64,000 bases of DNA from Streptomyces lasiicapitis (GTDB taxonomy: Bacteria > Actinomycetota > Actinomycetes > Streptomycetales > Streptomycetaceae). Under the pieces are notes generated by a model that was not told the DNA's origin, searched no databases, and saw nothing but the letters and a program-made list of their open reading frames with translations. Positions 17,532 to 25,806 of the stretch are shown here, piece after piece (positions within the stretch are counted from its first letter, which is position 1; every line of letters starts with the position of its first letter). Both the position numbers and the translations under genes were made by a program. The stretch covers positions 186,001-250,000 of the forward strand of contig NZ_BMNG01000013.1 of NCBI RefSeq assembly GCF_014646335.1, in the 5' to 3' direction.

Positions 17532-19193
17532 GTGAGCGCCATGGAGACCGAGGAGAACCCGCAGGCCGCGGCCGCTTCGCCGCCCCCGTCGCAGGCGTCG
17601 GGGCGGCCTGCCGCGCAGAGCTCGGGGGTGCCCGCCGCGCAGGGCTCGGGGCTGCCCGCCGTGCAGAGCTCGGACGGCCGGATTCCGCGGCGCTCGCGGA
17701 CCTCGCTCGGCGGTCCGGGGCCGCGGTCCCCCCTGGGCCCGCGCCGCTCCCCCGTCGTGCGGCGCGCGCTGATCGCCGCCGTCGCGGGGTGTGCCGTTCT
17801 CGGCGGGGTGCTCGTGCTGCTTCCGGACGGGGGCGGGGATTCGGCGCCGCCCGCGCTCGGGCCCGCCGGGCGGGCGATGGCCGCGGTGGGGGCGGGGGCG
17901 CCGGCCGCGCTGCCCGATCTCGCGGTGCTCATCGGTGAGCGCGAGGCCCAGGTGCGCAGGCATCCGCTGGACGACGAGTCGTGGGCGGTGCTGGGCTCCG
18001 CGTACGTCGAACGGGGGCTCAGGACCGCCGACTCCGCGTACTACCCGAAGGCCGAGCACGCGCTGCGTACGTCCCTGAAGGCGCGGCCCGAGCGGAACCT
18101 CCCCGCCCTCACCGGGCTCGCCGCGCTCGGCAACGCGCGGCACGACTTCCGGGCCGCGAAGAAGTGGGGCGAGCAGGCGGTGCGGCTCGCGCCGAAGCGG
18201 TGGTCGGCGCATGCGGCGCTGCTCGACGCCTATCGGGGGCTCGGGGACGCCAAGGGGGTCGGGCGGGCGCTCGAACGGGTGCGGGAGTTGCGGTCGGGGG
18301 CGGCGGTGCGGGTGCGGGCCGGGGCGGTGTACCGGGACCGGGGGTGGCGTGAGGACGCGGCGGCGGCGCTCTCGGAGGCGGCCGCGCTCGCGACGAGTCC
18401 GGCGCAGCGGGCGGCCTGCCTCTACCAGGTCGGGGAGTTGGCCTGGGAGCGGGGCGAACCCGGCGACGCCCTGCGCTACTTCGACGCCGCGCTGGCCGCC
18501 GACCCCTCCCACCACCCCTCGCTCGCCGCCAAGGGCCGCGCCCTTGTGGCCCTCGGCCGCACCTCGGACGCGTTGCGCGCCTATCAGGGCGCGCTGGCCC
18601 GGCAGCCCGCGCCCGAATACGCCCTGGAGTTGGGCGAGTTGTACGAGTCCCTGGGCCTGCGGCCGGCCGCGCGGGCGCAGTACGACCTGCTGCGGGCGCG
18701 GGTGAAGCAGGCCGGACTCGGCGGCGTGAACGACGAACGCGTACTAGGCCTCTTCGAGGCGGATCACGGGGACGCGGAGGCGGCGGTACGACGCCTGACC
18801 GCGGAGTTCAAGCGCCACGGCAGCCCGGAGAACGCGGACGTGCTGGGCTGGGCGCTGCACCGCTCGGGGAAATCGAAGGCGGGCCTGAAACACATCGAGA
18901 CGGCCGTGAAGAAGGGCCCTCGCAGCGCCCTCTTCGCCTACCACCGAGGCGAGATCGAACGCGAACTCGGCCACTACGGCGCAGCCCGCCGCCACCTGAA
19001 CGAGGCCCTGCGCATCAACCCGCACTTCTCCCCCCTGGGAGCCCCCGCCGCCCGGGACGCCCTGGAGGCACTGGGCGACCCCCCGTCGGGCGGCCCGGCC
19101 GAGGTCTACCCCCCACACCCCATCCCGGCAAGCGAACGCACCCCGACCCGCCCACCCAAGCCCAAGCGAAAGCCGTCCCCCAGCGTTCGGTGA
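17532..19193 (+). CDS. Membrane-anchored TPR protein
   Basis: A 553-residue protein. Residues 1-75 are disordered and carry three short near-repeats (PAAQSSGV, PAAQGSGL, PAVQSSDG). One transmembrane helix follows (about 78-98, ALIAAVAGCAVLGGVLVLL), placing the rest outside. The outer part is a string of tetratricopeptide repeats, for example AACLYQVGELAWERGEPGDALRYFD and ALRAYQGALARQPAPEYALEL. TPRs bind protein partners; none is identifiable here. The tail is Pro/Lys-rich. The start is GTG 17532 or ATG 17541, with no clear Shine-Dalgarno sequence, so leaderless translation is possible. Confidence 0.8.
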   Translation: MSAMETEENPQAAAASPPPSQASGRPAAQSSGVPAAQGSGLPAVQSSDGRIPRRSRTSLGGPGPRSPLGPRRSPVVRRALIAAVAGCAVLGGVLVLLPDGGGDSAPPALGPAGRAMAAVGAGAPAALPDLAVLIGEREAQVRRHPLDDESWAVLGSAYVERGLRTADSAYYPKAEHALRTSLKARPERNLPALTGLAALGNARHDFRAAKKWGEQAVRLAPKRWSAHAALLDAYRGLGDAKGVGRALERVRELRSGAAVRVRAGAVYRDRGWREDAAAALSEAAALATSPAQRAACLYQVGELAWERGEPGDALRYFDAALAADPSHHPSLAAKGRALVALGRTSDALRAYQGALARQPAPEYALELGELYESLGLRPAARAQYDLLRARVKQAGLGGVNDERVLGLFEADHGDAEAAVRRLTAEFKRHGSPENADVLGWALHRSGKSKAGLKHIETAVKKGPRSALFAYHRGEIERELGHYGAARRHLNEALRINPHFSPLGAPAARDALEALGDPPSGGPAEVYPPHPIPASERTPTRPPKPKRKPSPSVR

Positions 19194-19242
19194 ACGGGCG
19201 GGCGGATGTCTCCCACCCACCCACCCGCAGACAAAGACCCGC

Positions 19243-20388
19243 TCAGAGGTTGCCGCGCTTCTCCTGCTCGCGCTCGATCGCCTCGAACAGCGCCTTGAAG
19301 TTGCCCTTGCCGAAGCCCATCGAGCCGTGCCGCTCGATCATCTCGAAGAAGACGGTCGGCCGGTCCTGGACCGGCTTGGTGAAGATCTGGAGCAGGTAGC
19401 CGTCCTCGTCGCGGTCGACGAGGATCTTCTGCTCGCGCAGGGTCTCCACGGGCACCCGGGTCTCACCGGCCCACTCGCCGAGGGTGTCGTAGTAGCTGCC
19501 GGGCACGTCGAGGAACTCGACACCCGCGGCCCGCATGGCCTTCACGGTGGCCACGATGTCGTTGGTGGCGAGCGCCATGTGCTGGACGCCGGGGCCGCCG
19601 TAGAACTCGAGGTACTCGTCGATCTGCGACTTCTTCTTCGCGATCGCCGGCTCGTTGATCGGGAACTTGACCTTCTTGGTGCCGTCCGCGACGACCTTCG
19701 ACATCAGGGCGCTGTACTCGGTGGCGATGTCGTCGCCCACGAACTCCTTCATGTTCGTGAAGCCCATGACCTTGTTGTAGAAGGCGCACCACTCGTTCAT
19801 CTTGCCGAGCTCTACGTTGCCGACGCAGTGGTCGATGGCCTGGAAGGTCCGCTTGGCGGGGGGCTCCACGATCGGCTGCGCGGGGACGAAGCCGGGCAGG
19901 TAGGGGCCGTCGTAGCCAGTGCGCTCGACGAGGGTGTGGCGGGTCTGGCCGTACGTGGCGATGGCGGCGCGTACGACGGTGCCGTGCTCGTCCTTCGTCT
20001 CGTAGGGCTCCTCGAGGCCGGTGGCGCCGTGCTCGACGGCGTAGGCGTACGCGGCGCGCGCGTCCGGGACCTCGATGGCGAGGTCGACGACACCGTCACC
20101 GTGCTCGGCGACATGGCCCTCGAGGAAGCGGCCCCAGTCGGTGGAGGCCTTGATGACGGAGGTGAGGACGAAGCGGGCGGCACCGCTCTCCAGCACGTAG
20201 CTGGCGGTCTCGCGGCTGCCGTTCTCCGGTCCGGAGTAGGCGACGAGCTTCATGCCGAACGCCGTGGAGTAGTAGTGCGCGGCCTGCTTGGCGTTGCCCA
20301 CGGCGAAGACGACCGCGTCCATTCCCTTCACCGGGAAGGGGTCGGCCTCGCGCGCGGTTTCGGGGGTGGTGTGTGTGGTCTGAGTCAT
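19243..20388 (-). CDS. hppD: 4-Hydroxyphenylpyruvate dioxygenase
   Basis: Fe(II) enzyme that turns 4-hydroxyphenylpyruvate and O2 into homogentisate in tyrosine catabolism, also the entry to ochronotic pigment. At 381 residues it has the normal bacterial length, with two vicinal-oxygen-chelate halves. The iron ligands fall at His187 (AIDHCVGN), His270 (GVQHMALA) and Glu349 (FFEMIERHGS), the positions I recall for the S. avermitilis enzyme. The C-terminal gating helix GFGKGNFKALFEAIEREQ is intact. The start ATG 20388 has GGGAGCCTCCCTCT upstream. A divergent Lrp-type regulator gene is the probable controller. Confidence 0.96.
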   Translation of the reverse strand: MTQTTHTTPETAREADPFPVKGMDAVVFAVGNAKQAAHYYSTAFGMKLVAYSGPENGSRETASYVLESGAARFVLTSVIKASTDWGRFLEGHVAEHGDGVVDLAIEVPDARAAYAYAVEHGATGLEEPYETKDEHGTVVRAAIATYGQTRHTLVERTGYDGPYLPGFVPAQPIVEPPAKRTFQAIDHCVGNVELGKMNEWCAFYNKVMGFTNMKEFVGDDIATEYSALMSKVVADGTKKVKFPINEPAIAKKKSQIDEYLEFYGGPGVQHMALATNDIVATVKAMRAAGVEFLDVPGSYYDTLGEWAGETRVPVETLREQKILVDRDEDGYLLQIFTKPVQDRPTVFFEMIERHGSMGFGKGNFKALFEAIEREQEKRGNL

Positions 20389-20509
20389 AGAGGGAGGCTC
20401 CCGCCGAACCACAAGATGCGCAATAGTTCGCGTATTCACTGAGCAATCTGCCCAGCATTCGACCCGAAGCAGCGGGCGTTCTGTACACGATGCTCATTAC
20501 GGAGGCGGC
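20389..20509. promoter_or_regulatory. hppD / Lrp-regulator divergent promoter region
   Basis: This 121-base gap must contain both promoters. At about 20416-20433, TGCGCAATAGTTCGCGTA has loose dyad symmetry (T.CGC.A six bases T.GCG.A), and GAGCAATCTGCCCAGC follows. It is a plausible Lrp/AsnC-type operator, but only by position and shape. Confidence 0.4.
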
Positions 20510-20989
20510 ATGGCGATCGATCATCTGGACGGCAGGCTCATCGTGCTGCTCGCGCGCGAGCCGCGGATCGGCGTCCTGGAGGCGTCCCGGCGCCTGGGGG
20601 TGGCGCGCGGCACGGTGCAGGCCCGGATGGACCGGCTTCAGTCGAACGGAGTCATCCGCGGCTTCGGCCCGGACGTCGATCCGGCGGCGCTCGGCTATCC
20701 GGTCACGGCGTTCGCGACGCTGGAGATCAAACAGGGGCAGGGCGCCGACGTACGGGCCCATTTGGCGACCGTGGCCGAGGTCCTCGAACTGCACACCATC
20801 ACCGGCCACGGCGACATGCTCTGCCGTCTGGTGGCCCGTTCCAACGCCGATCTCCAACGTGTGATCGACCGGGTGGTGGGTTTTGATGGCATCGTCCGGG
20901 CCTCCACGGCGATCGTCATGGAGAACCCGGTCCCGCTGCGGATCATCCCCCTGGTGGAACAGGCGTCCGACGACACAGGACCTGGGTAG
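20510..20989 (+). CDS. Lrp/AsnC family transcriptional regulator
   Basis: A 159-residue regulator. Its N-terminal winged helix-turn-helix starts LDGRLIVLLAREPRIGVLEA and has the recognition region VARGTVQARMDRLQSNGVI. The C-terminal ligand-binding RAM domain (PVTAFATLEIKQGQGADV ... ITGHGDMLCRLVARSNADL) contains the G-x-x-D amino-acid-binding turn. Divergent placement from hppD suggests it controls tyrosine breakdown in response to an aromatic amino acid or keto acid; this is inference. Start ATG 20510 with GGAGGCGGC just upstream. Confidence 0.88.
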   Translation: MAIDHLDGRLIVLLAREPRIGVLEASRRLGVARGTVQARMDRLQSNGVIRGFGPDVDPAALGYPVTAFATLEIKQGQGADVRAHLATVAEVLELHTITGHGDMLCRLVARSNADLQRVIDRVVGFDGIVRASTAIVMENPVPLRIIPLVEQASDDTGPG

Positions 20990-21066
20990 AGACGACGGGT
21001 ACGGCACGCGGCTGCCGGGAGACTCCCGGTGCCGTCCGAGCGCTCTCGGCGAGGTGAACGGCACGG

Positions 21067-21714
21067 ATGAACTTCTGGGACTACCTCGGCAACCGCCATC
21101 AGCAGTTGCTGACGGACGCCTTCCAGCACGCAAGCGCCGTCTTCCAGTGCATGGTGGTGGCCACGGCCATCGGCGTGCTGATCGGCGTCCTCACCTACCG
21201 CAGCGAGTGGGCGGGCAATCTGGCCACCACCGCGACCTCCACGATCCTCACCATTCCGTCGCTCGCCATGATCGGTCTGCTGATCCCCGTCGTCGGCCTG
21301 GGTGTCGCGCCGACGGTGACGGCCCTGACCCTGTATGGCCTGCTGCCGATCGTGCGCAACTCCATCGTCGGCCTGCGCGGGGTCGACCCGACCCTGGTGG
21401 ACGCCGCGAAGGGCATCGGCATGTCGCGGGTGCACCGTCTCGTACGGATCGAGCTGCCGCTCGCGTGGCCGCCGATCCTGACCGGCATCCGGGTGTCCAC
21501 GCAGATGCTGATGGGCATCGCCGCGATCGCCGCCTACGCCTCCGGGCCCGGCCTGGGCAATGAGATCTTCCGCGGCATCGCGTCCCTCGGCAGCAAGAAC
21601 GCGCTCAACCAAGTGCTCGCGGGCACGCTGGGGATCGTCGTCCTGGCGCTGCTCTTCGACGCCGCGTACGTCCTGATCGGCCGGCTGACGATTCCGAGGG
21701 GTATCCGTGTCTGA
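21067..21714 (+). CDS. Betaine/choline/osmoprotectant ABC transporter permease (OpuBB/OpuBD type), first
   Basis: A 215-residue membrane permease with about five helices. The binding-protein-dependent transport signature for contact with the ATPase reads GLRGVDPTLVDAAKGIGMSR. It is the first gene of a four-gene operon: permease - ATPase with CBS domains - permease - binding protein. This is the standard OpuB/OpuC order for glycine betaine, choline or related compounds. Start ATG 21067 with GAGGTGA. The last bases overlap the GTG of the ATPase gene by 8. Confidence 0.9.
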   Translation: MNFWDYLGNRHQQLLTDAFQHASAVFQCMVVATAIGVLIGVLTYRSEWAGNLATTATSTILTIPSLAMIGLLIPVVGLGVAPTVTALTLYGLLPIVRNSIVGLRGVDPTLVDAAKGIGMSRVHRLVRIELPLAWPPILTGIRVSTQMLMGIAAIAAYASGPGLGNEIFRGIASLGSKNALNQVLAGTLGIVVLALLFDAAYVLIGRLTIPRGIRV

Positions 21715-22996
21715 GACGTCCGAGACGAGCACCACCACCACTGTTCCGGAGGAGGCGCCGAGCCCGCACGCCACCACCGGCGCGACGATCGAGCTGGAGC
21801 ACCTCACCAAGCGCTACCCGGGCAGCAGCGACCCGGCCGTGGACAACGTGAACATGGAGATCAAGGCGGGCGAGATCGTCATCTTCGTGGGCCCCTCGGG
21901 CTGCGGGAAGTCCACCACGCTGAAGATGATCAACCGCCTGATCGAGCCGACCAGCGGCCGCATCCGCATCAACGGCGAGGACGTCACGGACATCGACCCG
22001 GTGCGGCTGCGCCGCAAGGTCGGCTACGCGATCCAGTCCTCGGGCCTGTTCCCACATATGACGGTCGCTCAGAACATCGCCCTCGTACCGAAGATGACCG
22101 GCTGGGGCAAGCAGAAGATCAAGGCGCGGGTGGAGGAGATGCTCGACCTGGTGGGCCTGGACCCCGGCGAGTTCCACGGCCGCTACCCCCGCCAGCTCTC
22201 CGGCGGCCAGCAGCAACGCGTGGGCGTGGCAAGGGCGTTGGCCGCCGACCCACCCGTCCTGCTGATGGACGAGCCCTTCGGCGCGGTCGACCCGATCACC
22301 CGCGACCACCTCCAGGACGAGCTGATCCGCCTCCAGCACGAGCTGCACAAGACGATCGTCTTCGTCACGCACGACTTCGACGAGGCCATCAAGCTGGGCG
22401 ACCGCATCGCCGTCCTGCGCGAGCGCTCGCACATCGCCCAGTTCGACACCCCCGAGGCCATCCTCACCAACCCGGCCGACGACTTCGTGTCCGGGTTCGT
22501 GGGCGCGGGGGCGGCCCTGAAGCGGCTGAACCTGACGCGCGTACGCGACGTGGAGATGGCGGACGTACCGACGGTGACCGTCGACGACCCACTCCAGACG
22601 ATCTTCGACAAGCTGCGCGCGAGCGGCACCAACGAACTGCTCCTGCTCGACAAGCGGCGCCGCCCCTACAAGTGGCTGCGCCGCGGCGACCTGATGCGCG
22701 CCAAGGGCTCCCTGGCCCGCGCGGGCACCCTCGTGCACGACACGGTGACCCGCGACGCGACGCTGCGGGACGCCCTGGAGGCCGTACTCACCGACAACGC
22801 CGGAAGGGTCGCCGTCACCGGCCGGCGGGGCGAGTACACGGGCGTCGTCGACATGGAGACGCTGATGAACTCCGTGCAGGAGATGCTGGAGGCCGACCGG
22901 CTCGAAGCCATGGAGCACCAGCACGAACTGGAGGAGCAGCGCGCCCAGTTGACCCACCAGGAGCAGGAGGGTCACGCAGGGGAGGCGAAGGCGTGA
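21707..22996 (+). CDS. Betaine/osmoprotectant ABC transporter ATP-binding protein with tandem CBS domains
   Basis: A 429-residue ATPase. Walker A is GPSGCGKST, the Q-loop is near YAIQSSGLFPH, the signature LSGGQQQR and Walker B VLLMDEPFGAVD. The switch region is FVTHDFDEA. After about residue 270 come two CBS modules (VPTVTVDDPLQTIFDKLR and TVTRDATLRDALEAVL), which in OpuA-type transporters sense ionic strength or nucleotides. A Glu/Gln/His-rich tail ends the protein. The start is GTG 21707, overlapping the previous gene. The stop TGA overlaps the GTG of the second permease (GTGA). Confidence 0.92.
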   Translation: MSETSETSTTTTVPEEAPSPHATTGATIELEHLTKRYPGSSDPAVDNVNMEIKAGEIVIFVGPSGCGKSTTLKMINRLIEPTSGRIRINGEDVTDIDPVRLRRKVGYAIQSSGLFPHMTVAQNIALVPKMTGWGKQKIKARVEEMLDLVGLDPGEFHGRYPRQLSGGQQQRVGVARALAADPPVLLMDEPFGAVDPITRDHLQDELIRLQHELHKTIVFVTHDFDEAIKLGDRIAVLRERSHIAQFDTPEAILTNPADDFVSGFVGAGAALKRLNLTRVRDVEMADVPTVTVDDPLQTIFDKLRASGTNELLLLDKRRRPYKWLRRGDLMRAKGSLARAGTLVHDTVTRDATLRDALEAVLTDNAGRVAVTGRRGEYTGVVDMETLMNSVQEMLEADRLEAMEHQHELEEQRAQLTHQEQEGHAGEAKA

Positions 22997-23895
22997 GCCC
23001 GACCCCCGGGGGCGAACCCCGCATCCCCGAACGCAGACCCGCCGCCAAGGTCCCCGCGCGCCCGCGGGGCGAGCACGAGGTCAAGGGCCTGGCGTTCCGC
23101 GACGACGGCGAGGCCGAGCAGGAGGCGCCCGCGCCGCCGGTGGCCGCGCGGCAGCCGCGCCGCATCACCTGGCAGAAGCTGACGATCCTGCCCGCCGTGC
23201 TCGCGGCCGTCCTCCTCGCCACCTGGCTCTGGTTCGAGCAGGCCGACCTGGACTCGATCTCCGAGAACGCGCTGTCCAACGGGCAGGTGGGCAAGGCGCT
23301 GCGCCAGCACATCGAGCTGACGGCGATCTCCACGTTCTTCGTGCTGATCATCGCGATCCCGCTGGGCATCCTGCTCACCCGCGGCGCCTTCCGCAAAACC
23401 GCTCCGGTGTTCATGGCCCTTGCCAACATGGGCCAGGCGACCCCGGCGATCGGTCTGCTGGCCCTCCTCGTCATCTGGATGGGCATCGGCGAGAAGGCGG
23501 CCCTGACGGGCATCATCATCTACGCCGTCCTGCCCGTGCTCTCCAACACCATCGCGGGCCTGCGCGCCAACGATCCCACCCTCCTGGAGGCCGCACGCGG
23601 CATCGGCATGTCCCAGCTGGGCGTGCTCGCCAAGGTCGAACTCCCGCTCGCCGTACCGCTGATCCTCGCCGGTGTGCGCACCGCCCTGGTCCTGAACGTG
23701 GGCACGGCGACGCTCGCGACCTTCGGCGGCGGCGGGGGCCTCGGCGTCCTGATCACGACGGGCATCACCAACCAGCGCATGCCGGTCCTGATGCTCGGTT
23801 CGATCCTGACGGTGGTCCTCGCCCTGCTGGTGGACTGGCTGGCCTCCCTGGCCGAGCTGGTGCTCAGTCCGCGCGGCCTGGAGGTGCGGTCATGA
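22993..23895 (+). CDS. Betaine/osmoprotectant ABC transporter permease, second
   Basis: A 300-residue permease with an unusually long charged N-terminus of about 60 residues before the first helix (LPAVLAAVLLATWLWF). The ATPase-contact signature reads GLRANDPTLLEAARGIGMSQ, close to that of the first permease. The start is GTG 22993 (GTGAGCCCG), sharing four bases with the stop of the ATPase. The stop TGA overlaps the ATG of the binding protein. The two permeases should form the heterodimeric membrane channel. Confidence 0.9.
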   Translation: MSPTPGGEPRIPERRPAAKVPARPRGEHEVKGLAFRDDGEAEQEAPAPPVAARQPRRITWQKLTILPAVLAAVLLATWLWFEQADLDSISENALSNGQVGKALRQHIELTAISTFFVLIIAIPLGILLTRGAFRKTAPVFMALANMGQATPAIGLLALLVIWMGIGEKAALTGIIIYAVLPVLSNTIAGLRANDPTLLEAARGIGMSQLGVLAKVELPLAVPLILAGVRTALVLNVGTATLATFGGGGGLGVLITTGITNQRMPVLMLGSILTVVLALLVDWLASLAELVLSPRGLEVRS

Positions 23896-24872
23896 GGCTC
23901 GTGATGCGTACGCGTACGAAGGCGCTCGCGGCCGTGGGCGGGGTGCTGCTCGCGGCCGCCGGGTGCGGTCTGACCAGCGGCTCGCCCATGGTGGACGACG
24001 TGAAGCCCGGCATCGTCGGGCAGGGCAAGCCGCTGGAGGGCGCCGATCTCACCGTCACCTCCAAGGAGTTCACCGAGCAGCTCATCCTCGGCGCGATCAT
24101 GGGCATCGCCTTCCAGGCGGCCGGCGCGGACGTCCTCGACCGGACGGGCATCCAGGGTTCCATCGGCGCGCGCGAGGCCGTCAAGGGCGGTGACGCGGAC
24201 GCCATGTACGAGTACACGGGCACCGCGTGGATCACCTACCTGGGCAACTCCGACCCCATCCCGGACGCGCACCAGCAGTGGGAGGCCGTGAAGAAGGCGG
24301 ACGCGAAGAACGGCGTCTCGTGGCTGCCGCCCGCCTCCCTGAACAACACCTACGCCCTGGCGATGAACGAGTCCAACTTCAAGAAGTACGGCACGAAGAC
24401 CCTCTCCGACGTCGCCGCCCTGTCGAAGTCCGACCCGAAGGCGGTCACCCTGTGCGTGGAGGGCGAGTTCGCCAACCGCGCGGACGGCCTGCCCGGCATG
24501 CAGAAGAAGTACGGCATGAAGCTGCCCACCGGGAACATCACGCAGATGGACACCGGGATCATCTACACCCAGGCCCAGAAGGGCAGTTGCACCTACGGCG
24601 AGGTGTTCACCACCGACGGCCGCATCAAGGCGATGAACTTGACGACGATGGCCGACGACAAGCACTTCTTCCCCATCTACAACGCCGCCCCCGAGATCAA
24701 CAGCAAGACCCTGAAGAAGCACCCGGAGATCGCGGAGGTCCTCGCCCCCATCACCAAGAAGCTCAACAACAAGGTGGCGCAGGAGCTGAACGCGAAGGTG
24801 GATGTGGACGGGCAGGATCCGCACGGGGTGGCGCTGGACTGGATGGTGGAGGAGGGGTTCGTGAAGGAGTAG
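23892..24872 (+). CDS. Betaine/choline-type substrate-binding lipoprotein (OpuBC/OpuAC family)
   Basis: A 326-residue extracellular binding protein. Lipoprotein signal peptide with lipobox LAAAGC (Cys about residue 25). The mature part has the glycine-betaine-type fold: DLTVTSKEFTEQLILGAIMG near the start, GGDADAMYEYTGTAWITYLG and LNNTYALAMNESN. The aromatic residues of the binding pocket (Tyr/Trp in MYEYTGTAWITY) are consistent with a quaternary-ammonium ligand. Start ATG 23892, overlapping the permease stop. Last gene of the transporter operon. Confidence 0.9.
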   Translation: MRLVMRTRTKALAAVGGVLLAAAGCGLTSGSPMVDDVKPGIVGQGKPLEGADLTVTSKEFTEQLILGAIMGIAFQAAGADVLDRTGIQGSIGAREAVKGGDADAMYEYTGTAWITYLGNSDPIPDAHQQWEAVKKADAKNGVSWLPPASLNNTYALAMNESNFKKYGTKTLSDVAALSKSDPKAVTLCVEGEFANRADGLPGMQKKYGMKLPTGNITQMDTGIIYTQAQKGSCTYGEVFTTDGRIKAMNLTTMADDKHFFPIYNAAPEINSKTLKKHPEIAEVLAPITKKLNNKVAQELNAKVDVDGQDPHGVALDWMVEEGFVKE

Positions 24873-24911
24873 ACGGGCCACTGGGCCTTCGGCCGTCTGC
24901 CTCTCAACATA

Positions 24912-24953
24912 CAAAGATTCCGTTGCAAAGAAACCGTTGCAACGGAGTCTTTG
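24912..24953 (+). promoter_or_regulatory. Inverted-repeat operator overlapping the ArsR-type gene's ribosome-binding site
   Basis: Arms CAAAGATTCCGTTGCAA (24912-24928) and TTGCAACGGAGTCTTTG (24937-24953) match at 16 of 17 positions across an 8-base spacer. A second, perfect palindrome CCGTTGCAACGG (24934-24945) is nested in it. The right arm contains the GGAG Shine-Dalgarno of the gene that follows. Confidence 0.75.
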
Positions 24954-24954
24954 C

Positions 24955-25584
24955 ATGCGTACGCTGCTGAGCATGACGGAGAAGGAACAGTCGCCCGAGG
25001 AGGCGGCGTCGGCCCGGAAGGTCCTCCACCTCGACCCGCGCTCGCTGCGCGGAATCGCGCACCCGCTGCGGATGCGGATCCTCAGGTCGCTGCGCATGGA
25101 CGGCCCCGCGACGGCCTCCCAACTCGCCCAACGCATGGGCGAGTCGAGCGGAGCCACGAGCTATCATCTGCGCCAGCTCGCGGAGTACGGCTTCGTGGAG
25201 GACGACCCGGAGCGCGGCAAGGGGCGGGAGCGGTGGTGGCGCGCCGTCTATGAGGGCACGCACGTGGGCGACGATCTCAGCCGGGACGCGGACCCCGAGG
25301 TGCGCGGCGCCTACAGCACCTTCATGCACGAGCACGCGACGAACCACGCCGAAGAGACGTCCACCTGGATCGCCACCGGACACGAGTGGTCGCGGGACTG
25401 GGTCGAGAGCGCGGACATCAGCGACTTCACGCTGCATCTGACGCCCGACCGCGCCGCGGAGCTCAAGGCGAAGATGCACGAACTCATCGAGGGATACCGG
25501 GCGTTGGCACCGGAGGACGGCACCCCGGACGCCGCCAAGGTCCGCGTGCACACCCACCTGATCCCCACCCGCCACACGGACTGA
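24955..25584 (+). CDS. ArsR/HTH_20-type winged-helix transcriptional regulator
   Basis: A 209-residue DNA-binding protein. The winged helix-turn-helix covers about residues 20-95: LRGIAHPLRMRILRSLRMDG, then ATASQLAQRMGESSGATSYH and LRQLAEYGFVEDDPERGKGR. The C-terminal half has no recognised sensor domain. I chose ATG 24955 because GGAG lies seven bases upstream. The TTG at 24937 is inside the operator, and the ATG at 24973 lacks a ribosome-binding site. The palindrome covering the start strongly suggests autorepression. Its other targets are unknown; the preceding transporter operon is a possible one. Confidence 0.85.
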   Translation: MRTLLSMTEKEQSPEEAASARKVLHLDPRSLRGIAHPLRMRILRSLRMDGPATASQLAQRMGESSGATSYHLRQLAEYGFVEDDPERGKGRERWWRAVYEGTHVGDDLSRDADPEVRGAYSTFMHEHATNHAEETSTWIATGHEWSRDWVESADISDFTLHLTPDRAAELKAKMHELIEGYRALAPEDGTPDAAKVRVHTHLIPTRHTD

Positions 25585-25599
25585 GGAGGCACCCGCGCC

Positions 25600-25806
25600 A
25601 TGCACCCCGACGCACATCTGTACGTTCACCATGCCCGCGCGGCGGAACTACAGCGCGCGGCGCCCGCCCGGCGACCTCCGCGCTCCCCGATCCGTACTCA
25701 ACTGGGCTGGACCCTGGTCGAGTTGGGCCTCCGGATGGTCAGCAGCTCGGGACCTTCTCGCCCTTCTGCAGGGCTCGCAGCGCGTCGACCGTACTCGCCA
25801 GCGTAG
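25600..25806 (+). CDS. Small conserved hypothetical protein (68 residues)
   Basis: Begins MHPDAHLYVHHARAAELQRA and contains LGWTLVELGLRMV. As I recall, the pattern recurs in many short Streptomyces proteins encoded beside winged-helix regulators. A strong GAGGAGG precedes ATG 25600, 15 bases after the regulator's stop, so the two are probably co-translated. The last 68 bases overlap the end of the opposite-strand protease gene. The C-terminal 20 residues may therefore be unconstrained. Function unknown; it is predicted to be helical and basic. Confidence 0.6.
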   Translation: MHPDAHLYVHHARAAELQRAAPARRPPRSPIRTQLGWTLVELGLRMVSSSGPSRPSAGLAARRPYSPA

